Below are positions 52,377 to 59,359 of a stretch of 59,359 nucleotides of DNA, in pieces. The notes under the pieces were generated by a model. The model did no database searches, was not told the origin of the DNA, and saw only the letters and a program-made list of their open reading frames with translations. The translations under genes and the position numbers were made by a program. Numbering within the stretch: the stretch's first letter is position 1; each line of letters opens with the position of its first letter. The stretch covers positions 1-59,359 of the forward strand of contig JANQGV010000165.1 of assembly GCA_028282925.1 (NCBI GenBank). Direction: 5' to 3'. The DNA comes from Thermodesulfobacteriota bacterium (GTDB lineage Bacteria > Desulfobacterota > WTBG01 > CAIYCZ01 > CAIRTM01).

Positions 52377-53756
52377 CTATTCTTCGCCTTCCATCCGCCG
52401 GTATAACGTCCTCGTCGAGACCCCCAAAATCCGGGCGGCAACATTCTTGTTGCCCTTGGCCTGCCGCAGGGTCTCGTCCATGACCATGCGTTCAATATCC
52501 TTGAGGGGGATCTTGCCGACCGGGATCGTCAGCATCCGCTCGTCGGCGGTCACCTCGGCCCCTTCCCGGGCCGCATTAATAATGTCGTCCTGCAGGTCCG
52601 AAGGCATGATCACTGTATCGCGGGTCAGCACCACCGCCCGCTCAATGGTATTTTCAAGTTCGCGGACATTTCCCGGCCAGGTGTAGCGCATCAGAATGTC
52701 CATGGTCTCCCGGGCAATACCTTCGATAGCTTTATTGTTTTTTCTGCTGTACATGCGCAGGAAGTGGTCTGCCAGCAGCGGGATATCGTCCTTGCGCTGC
52801 ACCAGCGACGGCAGTTGCACGTTGATGACATTCAGACGGTAATAGAGGTCTTCACGGAATTTTCTCTGTTCAACCAGCGCTTTGAGCGATGCATTTGTGG
52901 CGGCAATCAGGCGCACATCCGCCTTGAAGGTTTTGCCCCCGCCCAGCCGCTCGAACTCACCGCTCTGCAGCACCCGCAGAAGCTTGACCTGCACCGCCGG
53001 GTTGATGTCCCCGATTTCATCCAGGAAGAGCGTGCCGGAATGGGCCAGCTCGAAGCGTCCTTCGCGCCGGCTGACCGCCCCGGTGAAAGCTCCCTTTTCG
53101 TATCCGAACAGTTCGGCCTCCAGCAGCGTTTCCGGCAAGGCCGCACAGCTCACCTTCACAAAGTTTTTTTGACTCCGGGGGCTCAAATCATGAATCGCCT
53201 TTGCAATAACTTCCTTGCCGACCCCGCTGTCGCCGGTGATCAGGATATTGGCCGAGCTGGGCGCTACCTGGGCCACCAGGTCCATGACCGTGCGCATGGC
53301 CGGGCTGCGCCCGATCACATTATCGGCGCCCTGGGTGTCCTTAAGCCGCTCGTGCAGCATCCTGTTTTCCATAACCAGCGAGCGTTTTTCAAAGGCCTTC
53401 TGGACGATTTTCAGAACCGTTACTTTATTGAACGGTTTTTGGATAAAATCAAAAGCACCGTCCTTCATCACCTCAACCGCGACCTCCACAGTGCCGTGAC
53501 CCGTGATAAGAATCACCTCAATGTCCGGCGCTATGGTTTTTGCTATTTTAAGGAGCTCTATGCCGTCGACATGGGGCATTTTCAAATCCGTCACCACAAC
53601 ACCGATGTCCTCTTTCTGCAGGATCGCAATCGCTTTTTCGCCGTCGTCGGCTTCAAACACCTGGTAGCCTTCCTTGCTCAATATTTTCCTGAGCGCCTCG
53701 CGGATGCCGGGCGTATCGTCCACAACCAGTACTGATGTGTCACCGGAAAAATCCAA
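52377..53756 (-). CDS. NtrC-family sigma-54-dependent response regulator
   Basis: A 459-residue regulator: receiver with Asp57 (TDLKMPHVDG), AAA+ domain with Walker A ITGDSGVGKEVIA near residue 170, GAFTGA loop intact, Walker B LFLDEIG, arginine finger region, and a Fis-type helix-turn-helix at the end (ARILGVSTRTLYRRMEGEE). All parts needed to remodel the sigma-54 closed complex are present. It lies 3 bases after its kinase gene. The next gene cluster is acsA, a possible target. Confidence 0.94.
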   Translation of the reverse strand: MDFSGDTSVLVVDDTPGIREALRKILSKEGYQVFEADDGEKAIAILQKEDIGVVVTDLKMPHVDGIELLKIAKTIAPDIEVILITGHGTVEVAVEVMKDGAFDFIQKPFNKVTVLKIVQKAFEKRSLVMENRMLHERLKDTQGADNVIGRSPAMRTVMDLVAQVAPSSANILITGDSGVGKEVIAKAIHDLSPRSQKNFVKVSCAALPETLLEAELFGYEKGAFTGAVSRREGRFELAHSGTLFLDEIGDINPAVQVKLLRVLQSGEFERLGGGKTFKADVRLIAATNASLKALVEQRKFREDLYYRLNVINVQLPSLVQRKDDIPLLADHFLRMYSRKNNKAIEGIARETMDILMRYTWPGNVRELENTIERAVVLTRDTVIMPSDLQDDIINAAREGAEVTADERMLTIPVGKIPLKDIERMVMDETLRQAKGNKNVAARILGVSTRTLYRRMEGEE

Positions 53757-53759
53757 CGT

Positions 53760-55829
53760 CTATTCCTCCTTTGCCGGCGGGGTTTCTTCCTCCCACCTGG
53801 GGAGCTTCACCGAAAAACGGGTCCCCTGGCCCGCCCTGCTTTCACAGGTAATTTCGCCTTTGTGCTCTGTAACGATATGCTGCGTAATGGAAAGGCCCAG
53901 ACCGGTTCCGCCGCTTTTGGTTGTAAAAAAAGGCGTGAAGATCTTATCGACCTGCTCCGGCGGCATACCGGGACCCGAATCGCTGAAATCTATTACAATC
54001 CAGGGTCCTTCCGTCCGGGTAATAACGTCAATGGTGCCGCCGGTACCCATTGCCTCCATGGCGTTCTGGATAATATTCAGGAACGCCCGACGGATCTGGT
54101 CCTGGTCCACGCGGGCCATGGGCAAATCATATTCAAAGCTTGTTTTAAAAACAATCTTCTTACGCCGCAAATCTTCTTCGAGCAGGCTGAATAGGCCCTC
54201 GATGATGTTGTCGATATCATGTTGCTCGGGCCTGATGGTCGGGAAACGGGTACACTCAAGGTACTCCTGCAGCACCCGGTGCAGGCTCTCGATTTCCGAT
54301 TTTATTTTGGTGAGCAGGCTTTTGGCCTCACCGGATTCAACCCCGCTGTATCCGTCGATTTCATCTTCAAGCAGGTCGATATTCAGGGTAAGTGTTCCCA
54401 GGGGATTACGGATCTCATGGGCAACCTGGGCCGCCATTTTGACGATAACCGATTTACGCTCATGCTGCAGCAACTCCTGCCGGAGCTGCATTTCGCCGGT
54501 CACATCCTTTACGCATTCGGCCACCCGCACCGTATTGCCCTCCTGGTCCTTCAGGGGAAAGGCCGAAAGGTGAAAATAATATTTCTTGCCGGCAAGCGTT
54601 GTGCTGACCCGCTCCCGGAAAACCGGCTGCCCGGTAACAAAGGCCTCCTTGGCCGGACACCCCAGGCACAGGTCGTTCTCCTGCTGAAACACCTCAAAGC
54701 AGCGCTTGCCTTTAAAAAAGTCCTGGGGCTTGCCCTGCCATTTTGAAACGGCCTTGTTGACCATCAGAACCCGATAATCCTTGTCGATGATGGATATACC
54801 GTCGGTAATGCCGTCGAACACCTCCTGGCGCCAGCTCAACTCCTGGCTGGCATGGATTTTTCTCTTCGCCTGCACTGACAGGAGCCACGCCCCCGCGATA
54901 ATGGTAATGATAAAACAGGCCAGAAACACAACCGGCCCGGCGATACCACGCATGAGGGGCGCCATTGCCTCACGGTACGGTGCCGATACCCCGATCGACC
55001 ACAGCATGGACCTGAAGTGAATCGGACTGTAGGAAACCAGCTTTTTAACAGGCTTCTTTTGACCGACATGCCAGCCGGTATACTCGCCCTTGCCTTCCTC
55101 GCCCCGGGTCATTTCCCGGTTGATAATAACTTCCAGGGTGTAATCGGTGCTGCCCGGCCACAGATCCTTGAGCACGTCCAGGGCCTTCCGGCCTTCCATT
55201 GAGGGGTTGGGATGGGCCAGCAACATGCCTTTGCTGTCGATCATCCAGGCATACCCCGAGGTGCCCGTCTGAATGGGATAAATAAACTCTTTCTTGATGG
55301 CCCCGAAGTCGGGGATACAGCACAGCCATTGCGCGGTGCCGCGCAGAGGCACCCCCACCACAAACGAGAGGCTTTTTTGTGAACCGATGGTGATGGACAT
55401 GCTGTCGGTCATAAACGCATCCGCATTGCTTGAGGCCGCCTGGGCAATAGAGGGTTTCAGAGAGCGCAGCCACGTGGGCGCCACGGATACATCGTCGGGG
55501 TAGCCGAACAGGAGGTTCGCCTCCCGGTCCACCAGGAAAACGGCCTGCAACATGTCCTGCCGGTGATTGAACAGCACTTCCAGAACAGATTCTTTTCCGG
55601 TCCGGGTATACATATCGGCGGCCGTATGCAGGCTGGTCCGGATATTGGCGATCGACTGCTCGATTCCCCGTGCGGCTTCCCGCACCAGGAACAACTGCTG
55701 GCGGTTGAAGGCATCGGCGGTGTTTCTAATGATGATTCGCTGGCTGGCAAACGCAATAACGGCGATCCCTGCAATTATTGCGGCCGCAACAATCCAGAAC
55801 GCCAGGACCGCAGATGTTCTGTTTTTCAT
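53760..55829 (-). CDS. membrane sensor histidine kinase with Cache-like and PAS domains
   Basis: The start is ATG 55829 (MKNRTSAVLAF). The 689-residue kinase has a membrane helix at about residues 8-28, a periplasmic Cache-like sensor (about 40-305, with GTSGYAWMIDSKGMLLAHP), a second helix (VFLACFIITIIAGAWLL) and a PAS domain with a cysteine pair (CLGCPAKE). The His box is QVAHEIRNPLGTL and the HATPase_c G-boxes are DSGPGMPP and GTGLGLSI. A small-molecule ligand such as a carboxylate is plausible for the sensor but unproven. It is co-transcribed with the NtrC-type regulator. Confidence 0.92.
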   Translation of the reverse strand: MKNRTSAVLAFWIVAAAIIAGIAVIAFASQRIIIRNTADAFNRQQLFLVREAARGIEQSIANIRTSLHTAADMYTRTGKESVLEVLFNHRQDMLQAVFLVDREANLLFGYPDDVSVAPTWLRSLKPSIAQAASSNADAFMTDSMSITIGSQKSLSFVVGVPLRGTAQWLCCIPDFGAIKKEFIYPIQTGTSGYAWMIDSKGMLLAHPNPSMEGRKALDVLKDLWPGSTDYTLEVIINREMTRGEEGKGEYTGWHVGQKKPVKKLVSYSPIHFRSMLWSIGVSAPYREAMAPLMRGIAGPVVFLACFIITIIAGAWLLSVQAKRKIHASQELSWRQEVFDGITDGISIIDKDYRVLMVNKAVSKWQGKPQDFFKGKRCFEVFQQENDLCLGCPAKEAFVTGQPVFRERVSTTLAGKKYYFHLSAFPLKDQEGNTVRVAECVKDVTGEMQLRQELLQHERKSVIVKMAAQVAHEIRNPLGTLTLNIDLLEDEIDGYSGVESGEAKSLLTKIKSEIESLHRVLQEYLECTRFPTIRPEQHDIDNIIEGLFSLLEEDLRRKKIVFKTSFEYDLPMARVDQDQIRRAFLNIIQNAMEAMGTGGTIDVITRTEGPWIVIDFSDSGPGMPPEQVDKIFTPFFTTKSGGTGLGLSITQHIVTEHKGEITCESRAGQGTRFSVKLPRWEEETPPAKEE

Positions 55830-56019
55830 AAGGCATACACTCCGCAAGTGTGTAGTACGCACATCGCCCGATATCGGCCCGAATGTGAACCGCGCGGACA
55901 CGATCCGGTTACTTCATGTATACTAAAAGAATCGGGAGTAAAAAGCAATGAAATTAGAAAGGGTTATTTTTTCGCCCGGGCACTCTTGATTTGAGAGGAT
56001 GCGGACGCACGCCATAAAA

Positions 56020-56061
56020 AAAGGCTTATGAGCCCGGCAAAATGCCGGGCCATAAGCCTTT
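56020..56061 (-). terminator. terminator of acsA
   Basis: AAAGGCTTATG pairs with CATAAGCCTTT, and GCCCGGC with GCCGGGC inside, forming a stem of about 18 bp. The plus-strand A-run gives the U-tract. It lies 28 bases past the acsA stop. Confidence 0.9.
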
Positions 56062-56088
56062 ACAGGTCGGAATTCAGCAAGCGTGTAA

Positions 56089-58059
56089 CTACTGCTTGTT
56101 GGATACCAGATCATCAACAACTGCGGGATCTGCCAGGGTGCTGGTGTCACCCAGGTCACCGGTATCGCCGGCAGCGATCTTCTTCAGGATACGGCGCATG
56201 ATCTTACCGCTACGGGTCTTGGGCAGACCGGCTGCGAACTGGATCTTGTCCGGGGTGGCGATGGGGCCGATCTCGGCGCGTACGTGTTTCACAAGCTGTT
56301 TCTTGAGATCGTCGGTTCCGTCGATTCCGGCGTTCAGAGTAACGAATGCATAGATACCTTCGCCTTTGATCTCATGGGGCATACCGACAACTGCTGCTTC
56401 GGCAACCACATCGTGAGCAACCAGGGCGCTTTCGATCTCGGCGGTACCCATACGGTGACCGGAAACGTTGATAACGTCGTCCAGGCGGCCCATCAGGATA
56501 AAGTCGCCGTCTTCGTCGATGCGGGCGCCGTCGCCGGTGTAGTAGCGGCCTTTGAACTGGCTGAAATAGGTTTCTTTAAAACGGTCGTGGTCGCCGTATA
56601 CGGTGCGCATCATACCCGGCCACGGCTGAGTAATGGTGAGGTGACCGCCTTCGTTTACGTCGACAGGGCTGCCGTCTTCGCGGATAATTTCGGGTTTAAC
56701 ACCGAAGAACGGGCGGTTGGCCGAACCCGGTTTGATCTTCATGGCGCCGGGCAGCGGGGTAATCAGGAAGCCGCCGGTCTCGGTCTGCCAGTACGTGTCG
56801 ACGATGGGACATTTGCCGCCGCCGATTTTGTTGTAGTACCACATCCAGGCTTCGGGGTTGATCGGTTCGCCGACGGTTCCGAGAATCCGGAGGCTGCTCA
56901 GATCGATGCCGTCCAGCCAGGAGTCGCCCTGGGCGTTGATGGCGCGGATAGCGGTCGGAGCGGTGTAGAACTGGTTGACTTTGTATTTCTCAACGATCTT
57001 CCAGAAGCGGGAGTAATCCGGGTAGCTGGGAACACCTTCAAACATAACGCTTGCAGCGCCGTTTGACAGCGGTCCGTATACGATGTAGCTGTGACCGGTA
57101 ACCCAGCCGATGTCGGCCGTACACCAGAAAGTGTCTTCCTCTTTCAGGTCGAAGGTGTATTTCAGGGTTACGGTGGTGTAAAGCAGGTAACCGGCGGTGG
57201 TGTGCAGAACGCCCTTGGGCTTACCGGTGGAACCGGAGGTGTACAGGATGAACAGGGGATCTTCGGCGTCCATCTGCTCGGGCTCGCAATATGTGGGCAG
57301 TCCCTTGGCGTTCATTTCTTCGTGCCACCATACGTCGCGCCCGTCTTTCATGGGAACGTCGGCGTTGCAGCGGTTGACAACGATCTGGGTCTCAACGCTC
57401 GGGCACTCTTCCAGAGCCTTGTCGGCGTTGCCCTTCAGGGGGATAACCTTGCCGGAGCGGAAGCTGGCGTCGCTGGTGATCAGGATTTTTGCTTCGCAAC
57501 CCTGGATACGGTCGCGCAGGGCCTCGGCGCTGAAGCCGCCGAATACGATTCCGTGGATGGCGCCGATACGGGCACAGGCCAGCATGGCGATGGGCAGCTC
57601 GGGAATCATGGGCAGATAAATGGCAACACGGTCGCCCTTCTTAACACCTTTGGCCTTCAGAACGTTGGCGAACTTGTTGACTTCGTAGTACATTTCCATG
57701 TAGGTGTAGGTGCGGGCATCGTCTACCGGCTCACCCTGCCACATGAGAGCGGCTTTGTTTTTGCGCTCGGTTTTGATATGACGGTCGAGGCAGTTGTAGG
57801 AAACATTCAGCTTGGCGCCTTTAAACCACTCAATGCGCATGGCATCGCCCCAGTCATAGTCCAGGACCTTGTCCCATTTTTTGAAGAACTCGATGTTCTC
57901 ATCGGCCTGTTCGGCCCAGAATCCTTCCGGGTCTTCGATGGAGCGCTTGTACATCGCTTCGTACTGCTCAATGCCTTTAATGTAGGCGTTTTCCTGCAGG
58001 TCTTTAGGAATATCAAAGACTTTATTGTATCCATCCAGCGTTTTTTTCTCTTCAGCCAT
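56089..58059 (-). CDS. acsA: acetyl-CoA synthetase (AMP-forming)
   Basis: AcsA activates acetate to acetyl-CoA with ATP. The 656-residue enzyme has the AMP-binding signature [11 protein letters not shown] near residue 268, TYWQTETGG near 415, the hinge/core [13 protein letters not shown] near 500 and the acetylation-site lysine in [11 protein letters not shown] near 613. GGAGGAACAA precedes the start. Together with Por it lets the cell enter acetate into pyruvate or the acetyl-CoA pathway. Codon use (GCC/CTG-rich) suggests high expression. A sigma-54-like site lies about 150 bases upstream. Confidence 0.96.
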   Translation of the reverse strand: MAEEKKTLDGYNKVFDIPKDLQENAYIKGIEQYEAMYKRSIEDPEGFWAEQADENIEFFKKWDKVLDYDWGDAMRIEWFKGAKLNVSYNCLDRHIKTERKNKAALMWQGEPVDDARTYTYMEMYYEVNKFANVLKAKGVKKGDRVAIYLPMIPELPIAMLACARIGAIHGIVFGGFSAEALRDRIQGCEAKILITSDASFRSGKVIPLKGNADKALEECPSVETQIVVNRCNADVPMKDGRDVWWHEEMNAKGLPTYCEPEQMDAEDPLFILYTSGSTGKPKGVLHTTAGYLLYTTVTLKYTFDLKEEDTFWCTADIGWVTGHSYIVYGPLSNGAASVMFEGVPSYPDYSRFWKIVEKYKVNQFYTAPTAIRAINAQGDSWLDGIDLSSLRILGTVGEPINPEAWMWYYNKIGGGKCPIVDTYWQTETGGFLITPLPGAMKIKPGSANRPFFGVKPEIIREDGSPVDVNEGGHLTITQPWPGMMRTVYGDHDRFKETYFSQFKGRYYTGDGARIDEDGDFILMGRLDDVINVSGHRMGTAEIESALVAHDVVAEAAVVGMPHEIKGEGIYAFVTLNAGIDGTDDLKKQLVKHVRAEIGPIATPDKIQFAAGLPKTRSGKIMRRILKKIAAGDTGDLGDTSTLADPAVVDDLVSNKQ

Positions 58060-58208
58060 TTGTTCCTCCTTCTAACTGATTGTCTGTTCCTTTGGCAGTC
58101 ATCCTGTCTCTGTACAGAACCGATACCACCAAGTGCATATGTTTTTTGTATTCGCTAAATCTTCTCTATCTATATTTTAAGACACGGTATCGTGAATATT
58201 ATTGTGTA

Positions 58209-58224
58209 AACAAGTACTGTGCCA
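58209..58224 (-). promoter_or_regulatory. weak sigma-54 promoter-like site upstream of acsA
   Basis: On the minus strand TGGCACAGTACTTGTT has a perfect -24 half (TGGCAC) and correct spacing to TTGTT. The -12 GC is GT here, and that position is usually invariant. Other than this, 58060-58755 shows no gene or strong structure. Confidence 0.3.
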
Positions 58225-58755
58225 ATAATAGAGGGGGTCTTTTTAAGGACCAAGTATAAAATAAGGATGTTATTTCATGCATTTCAGTTTGTCAATAAAA
58301 ATCTTGGACGGCTACCGCTTTGCCACATTGTCAATGCAGTGTATGCCGGTATTGTTAATAAAAAAATGCTTTTTATATTAAAAAAAAACAAATGCATGCA
58401 ATAAAAACCCTGGTTTAACGCTGAAACACATATGACAATTTGACAGCAGCTTTTCCAAGACCAAAGGATACGACTGCCGACAGTCCCGCGACCCCTGCGC
58501 GCACGTGCTTCAGTCCGACACAACCCGGAGACGTCCCGTTACAGGCCTGAAGTCCTCAACACGTTGTTTTAACTTGACATTTAATCTAAAACCACAAAAC
58601 CCTCACCAAGCACCCCCTGAAAAAGTGCTCCCGCCCCCGGATAAATGCATAATGGCTTCATTTTTGCTTATTAACTCTGTTTTAATAGCCGAAAACTACT
58701 AATAATACGCAATTGCCGATATGGCTTTTTAACAATCCCGAGGAAACTAAACGTC

Positions 58756-59359
58756 GTGACATCCATGCAAAAACCAAAACCCGACGAAACAAAATCGAAT
58801 CTGCACCCCCTGGAAGCATCCGTGCTGTCCCTTGCCACCGGAAAGGTGGAGCAGACCGCCCCGGTCGCCGAAGAAACCGACCAGGTCCTTATGATGCCCA
58901 AGGCCGAACCGGCTCCCAAAGCAGAAGAGGAAGAGCCCGAAGCCGCCCCCCTGCAAAAACTCCAGGTAATCTCGGATACCATTAACGGGTGCATGCACTT
59001 TGTCGGCAAGCAGGTGCTGGGCCGCGAAGAAATCATCCGGCAGTCGTTCATGGCCCTGATCACCGGCGAACATCAACTGCTGATCAGCCGTACCGGTATG
59101 GCAAAATCACTGCTGGGGCGCCAGATCTTCGCCTGCTTCGACGGGGCTACCATCTTCGAGAAACAGCTCACCAAGGACACCATGCCCGAAAACCTGTTCG
59201 GGGCCTATGATATCGAGGCCATGAAAAAGGGTAAAATGATTCACAACGTGGAGGGCTCCCTGGTGCTTTCCCATTTTGCCTTTCTGGACGAAATTTTCGA
59301 CGCCAACGATATGCTGCTCAGGTCGCTGCTGTCCGTGCTGAACGAAAAGCAACTGGTCA
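58756..59359 (+). CDS. MoxR/RavA-like AAA+ ATPase, cut by the window end
   Basis: The frame starts at GTG 58756 (GAGGA eleven bases upstream) or ATG 58765, and runs open to the last base, about 201 codons. Residues 1-75 are an acidic, low-complexity lead-in (EEEEPEAAPL). The AAA+ domain begins near residue 80. The P-loop reads SRTGMAKSL where MoxR proteins have GxxGxxKS, and Walker B reads FAFLDEIFDAND followed by LLRSLLSVLNEKQ, the RavA/MoxR hallmark. Such ATPases usually pair with a VWA-domain protein; the continuation lies outside the window. Confidence 0.85.
   Translation, partial: MTSMQKPKPDETKSNLHPLEASVLSLATGKVEQTAPVAEETDQVLMMPKAEPAPKAEEEEPEAAPLQKLQVISDTINGCMHFVGKQVLGREEIIRQSFMALITGEHQLLISRTGMAKSLLGRQIFACFDGATIFEKQLTKDTMPENLFGAYDIEAMKKGKMIHNVEGSLVLSHFAFLDEIFDANDMLLRSLLSVLNEKQLV

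Noticed and set aside
1-59359. CRISPR arrays, rRNA operons, integrase with attachment sites
   Set aside because: I found no regularly spaced direct repeats, no rRNA sequence, and no integrase gene. The single tRNA-Ser shows no duplicated 3' end nearby.

Overview
This window looks like chromosome of a strictly anaerobic, mesophilic Gram-negative bacterium, most likely a member of the Desulfobacterota (old Deltaproteobacteria). The evidence is the gene set: a four-subunit pyruvate:ferredoxin oxidoreductase, anaerobic ribonucleotide reductase NrdD/NrdG, EtfAB, an AMP-forming acetyl-CoA synthetase, NtrC-type two-component systems, a type IV pilus minor-pilin/PilY1 cluster, and the order tadA / tRNA-Ser / SRP RNA / dnaX / ybaB / recR. 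The taxonomic call is inference; no rRNA gene is present.

Layout. (1) 1-12.7 kb is accessory. It holds a lipoprotein that joins a propeller-like front half to an alpha/beta-hydrolase, then a 5'-truncated TOTE-type primase-helicase and a RAYT transposase with near-perfect inverted ends. Next come a C5-cytosine methyltransferase, a stop-interrupted small frame and a GHKL ATPase that ends in a TIR-like domain, followed by several small unrelated genes. (2) 12.7-18 kb carries a 1204-residue protein combining three PAS domains, histidine kinase, receiver, sigma-54 AAA+ and Fis-type HTH, then a sigma-70 family factor. (3) 18-27.5 kb is housekeeping: YHS protein, folK, dapB, dtd, polyprenyl synthase, comF, rsfS, nadD, proB, rpmA, hflC/hflK. 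(4) 27.9-34.4 kb holds porGDAB, recR-ybaB-dnaX, SRP RNA, tRNA-Ser(GGA) and tadA. (5) 34.5-37.7 kb is an anaerobic RNR operon (nrdD, thioredoxin-like protein, nrdG) behind a recognisable promoter overlapped by an NrdR-box-like sequence. (6) 37.8-48.4 kb holds a PilZ protein, rfaE2, a GspE/PilB-type ATPase and a pilus-tip operon fimT-pilW-pilV-pilX-pilY1-small secreted protein. (7) 48.8-59.4 kb holds a PHP protein, etfBA, an NtrC-family sensor/regulator pair, acsA, and the start of a MoxR/RavA-like ATPase cut by the window end.

How the genes fit together. Por, AcsA, EtfAB and the RNR genes describe anaerobic carbon and electron metabolism. The pilus operon, PilZ protein and GspE/PilB ATPase describe surface motility or adhesion. 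The first 12 kb resembles a defence/mobile island: a methyltransferase is the first gene of a three-frame operon ending in a GHKL-TIR protein, beside a broken TOTE-type gene and a RAYT element.

Non-coding highlights are a dispersed palindromic repeat family whose terminal TAG serves as the stop codon of three unrelated genes, and a nested-hairpin element at 20930-21038 that I cannot assign to a known RNA family.
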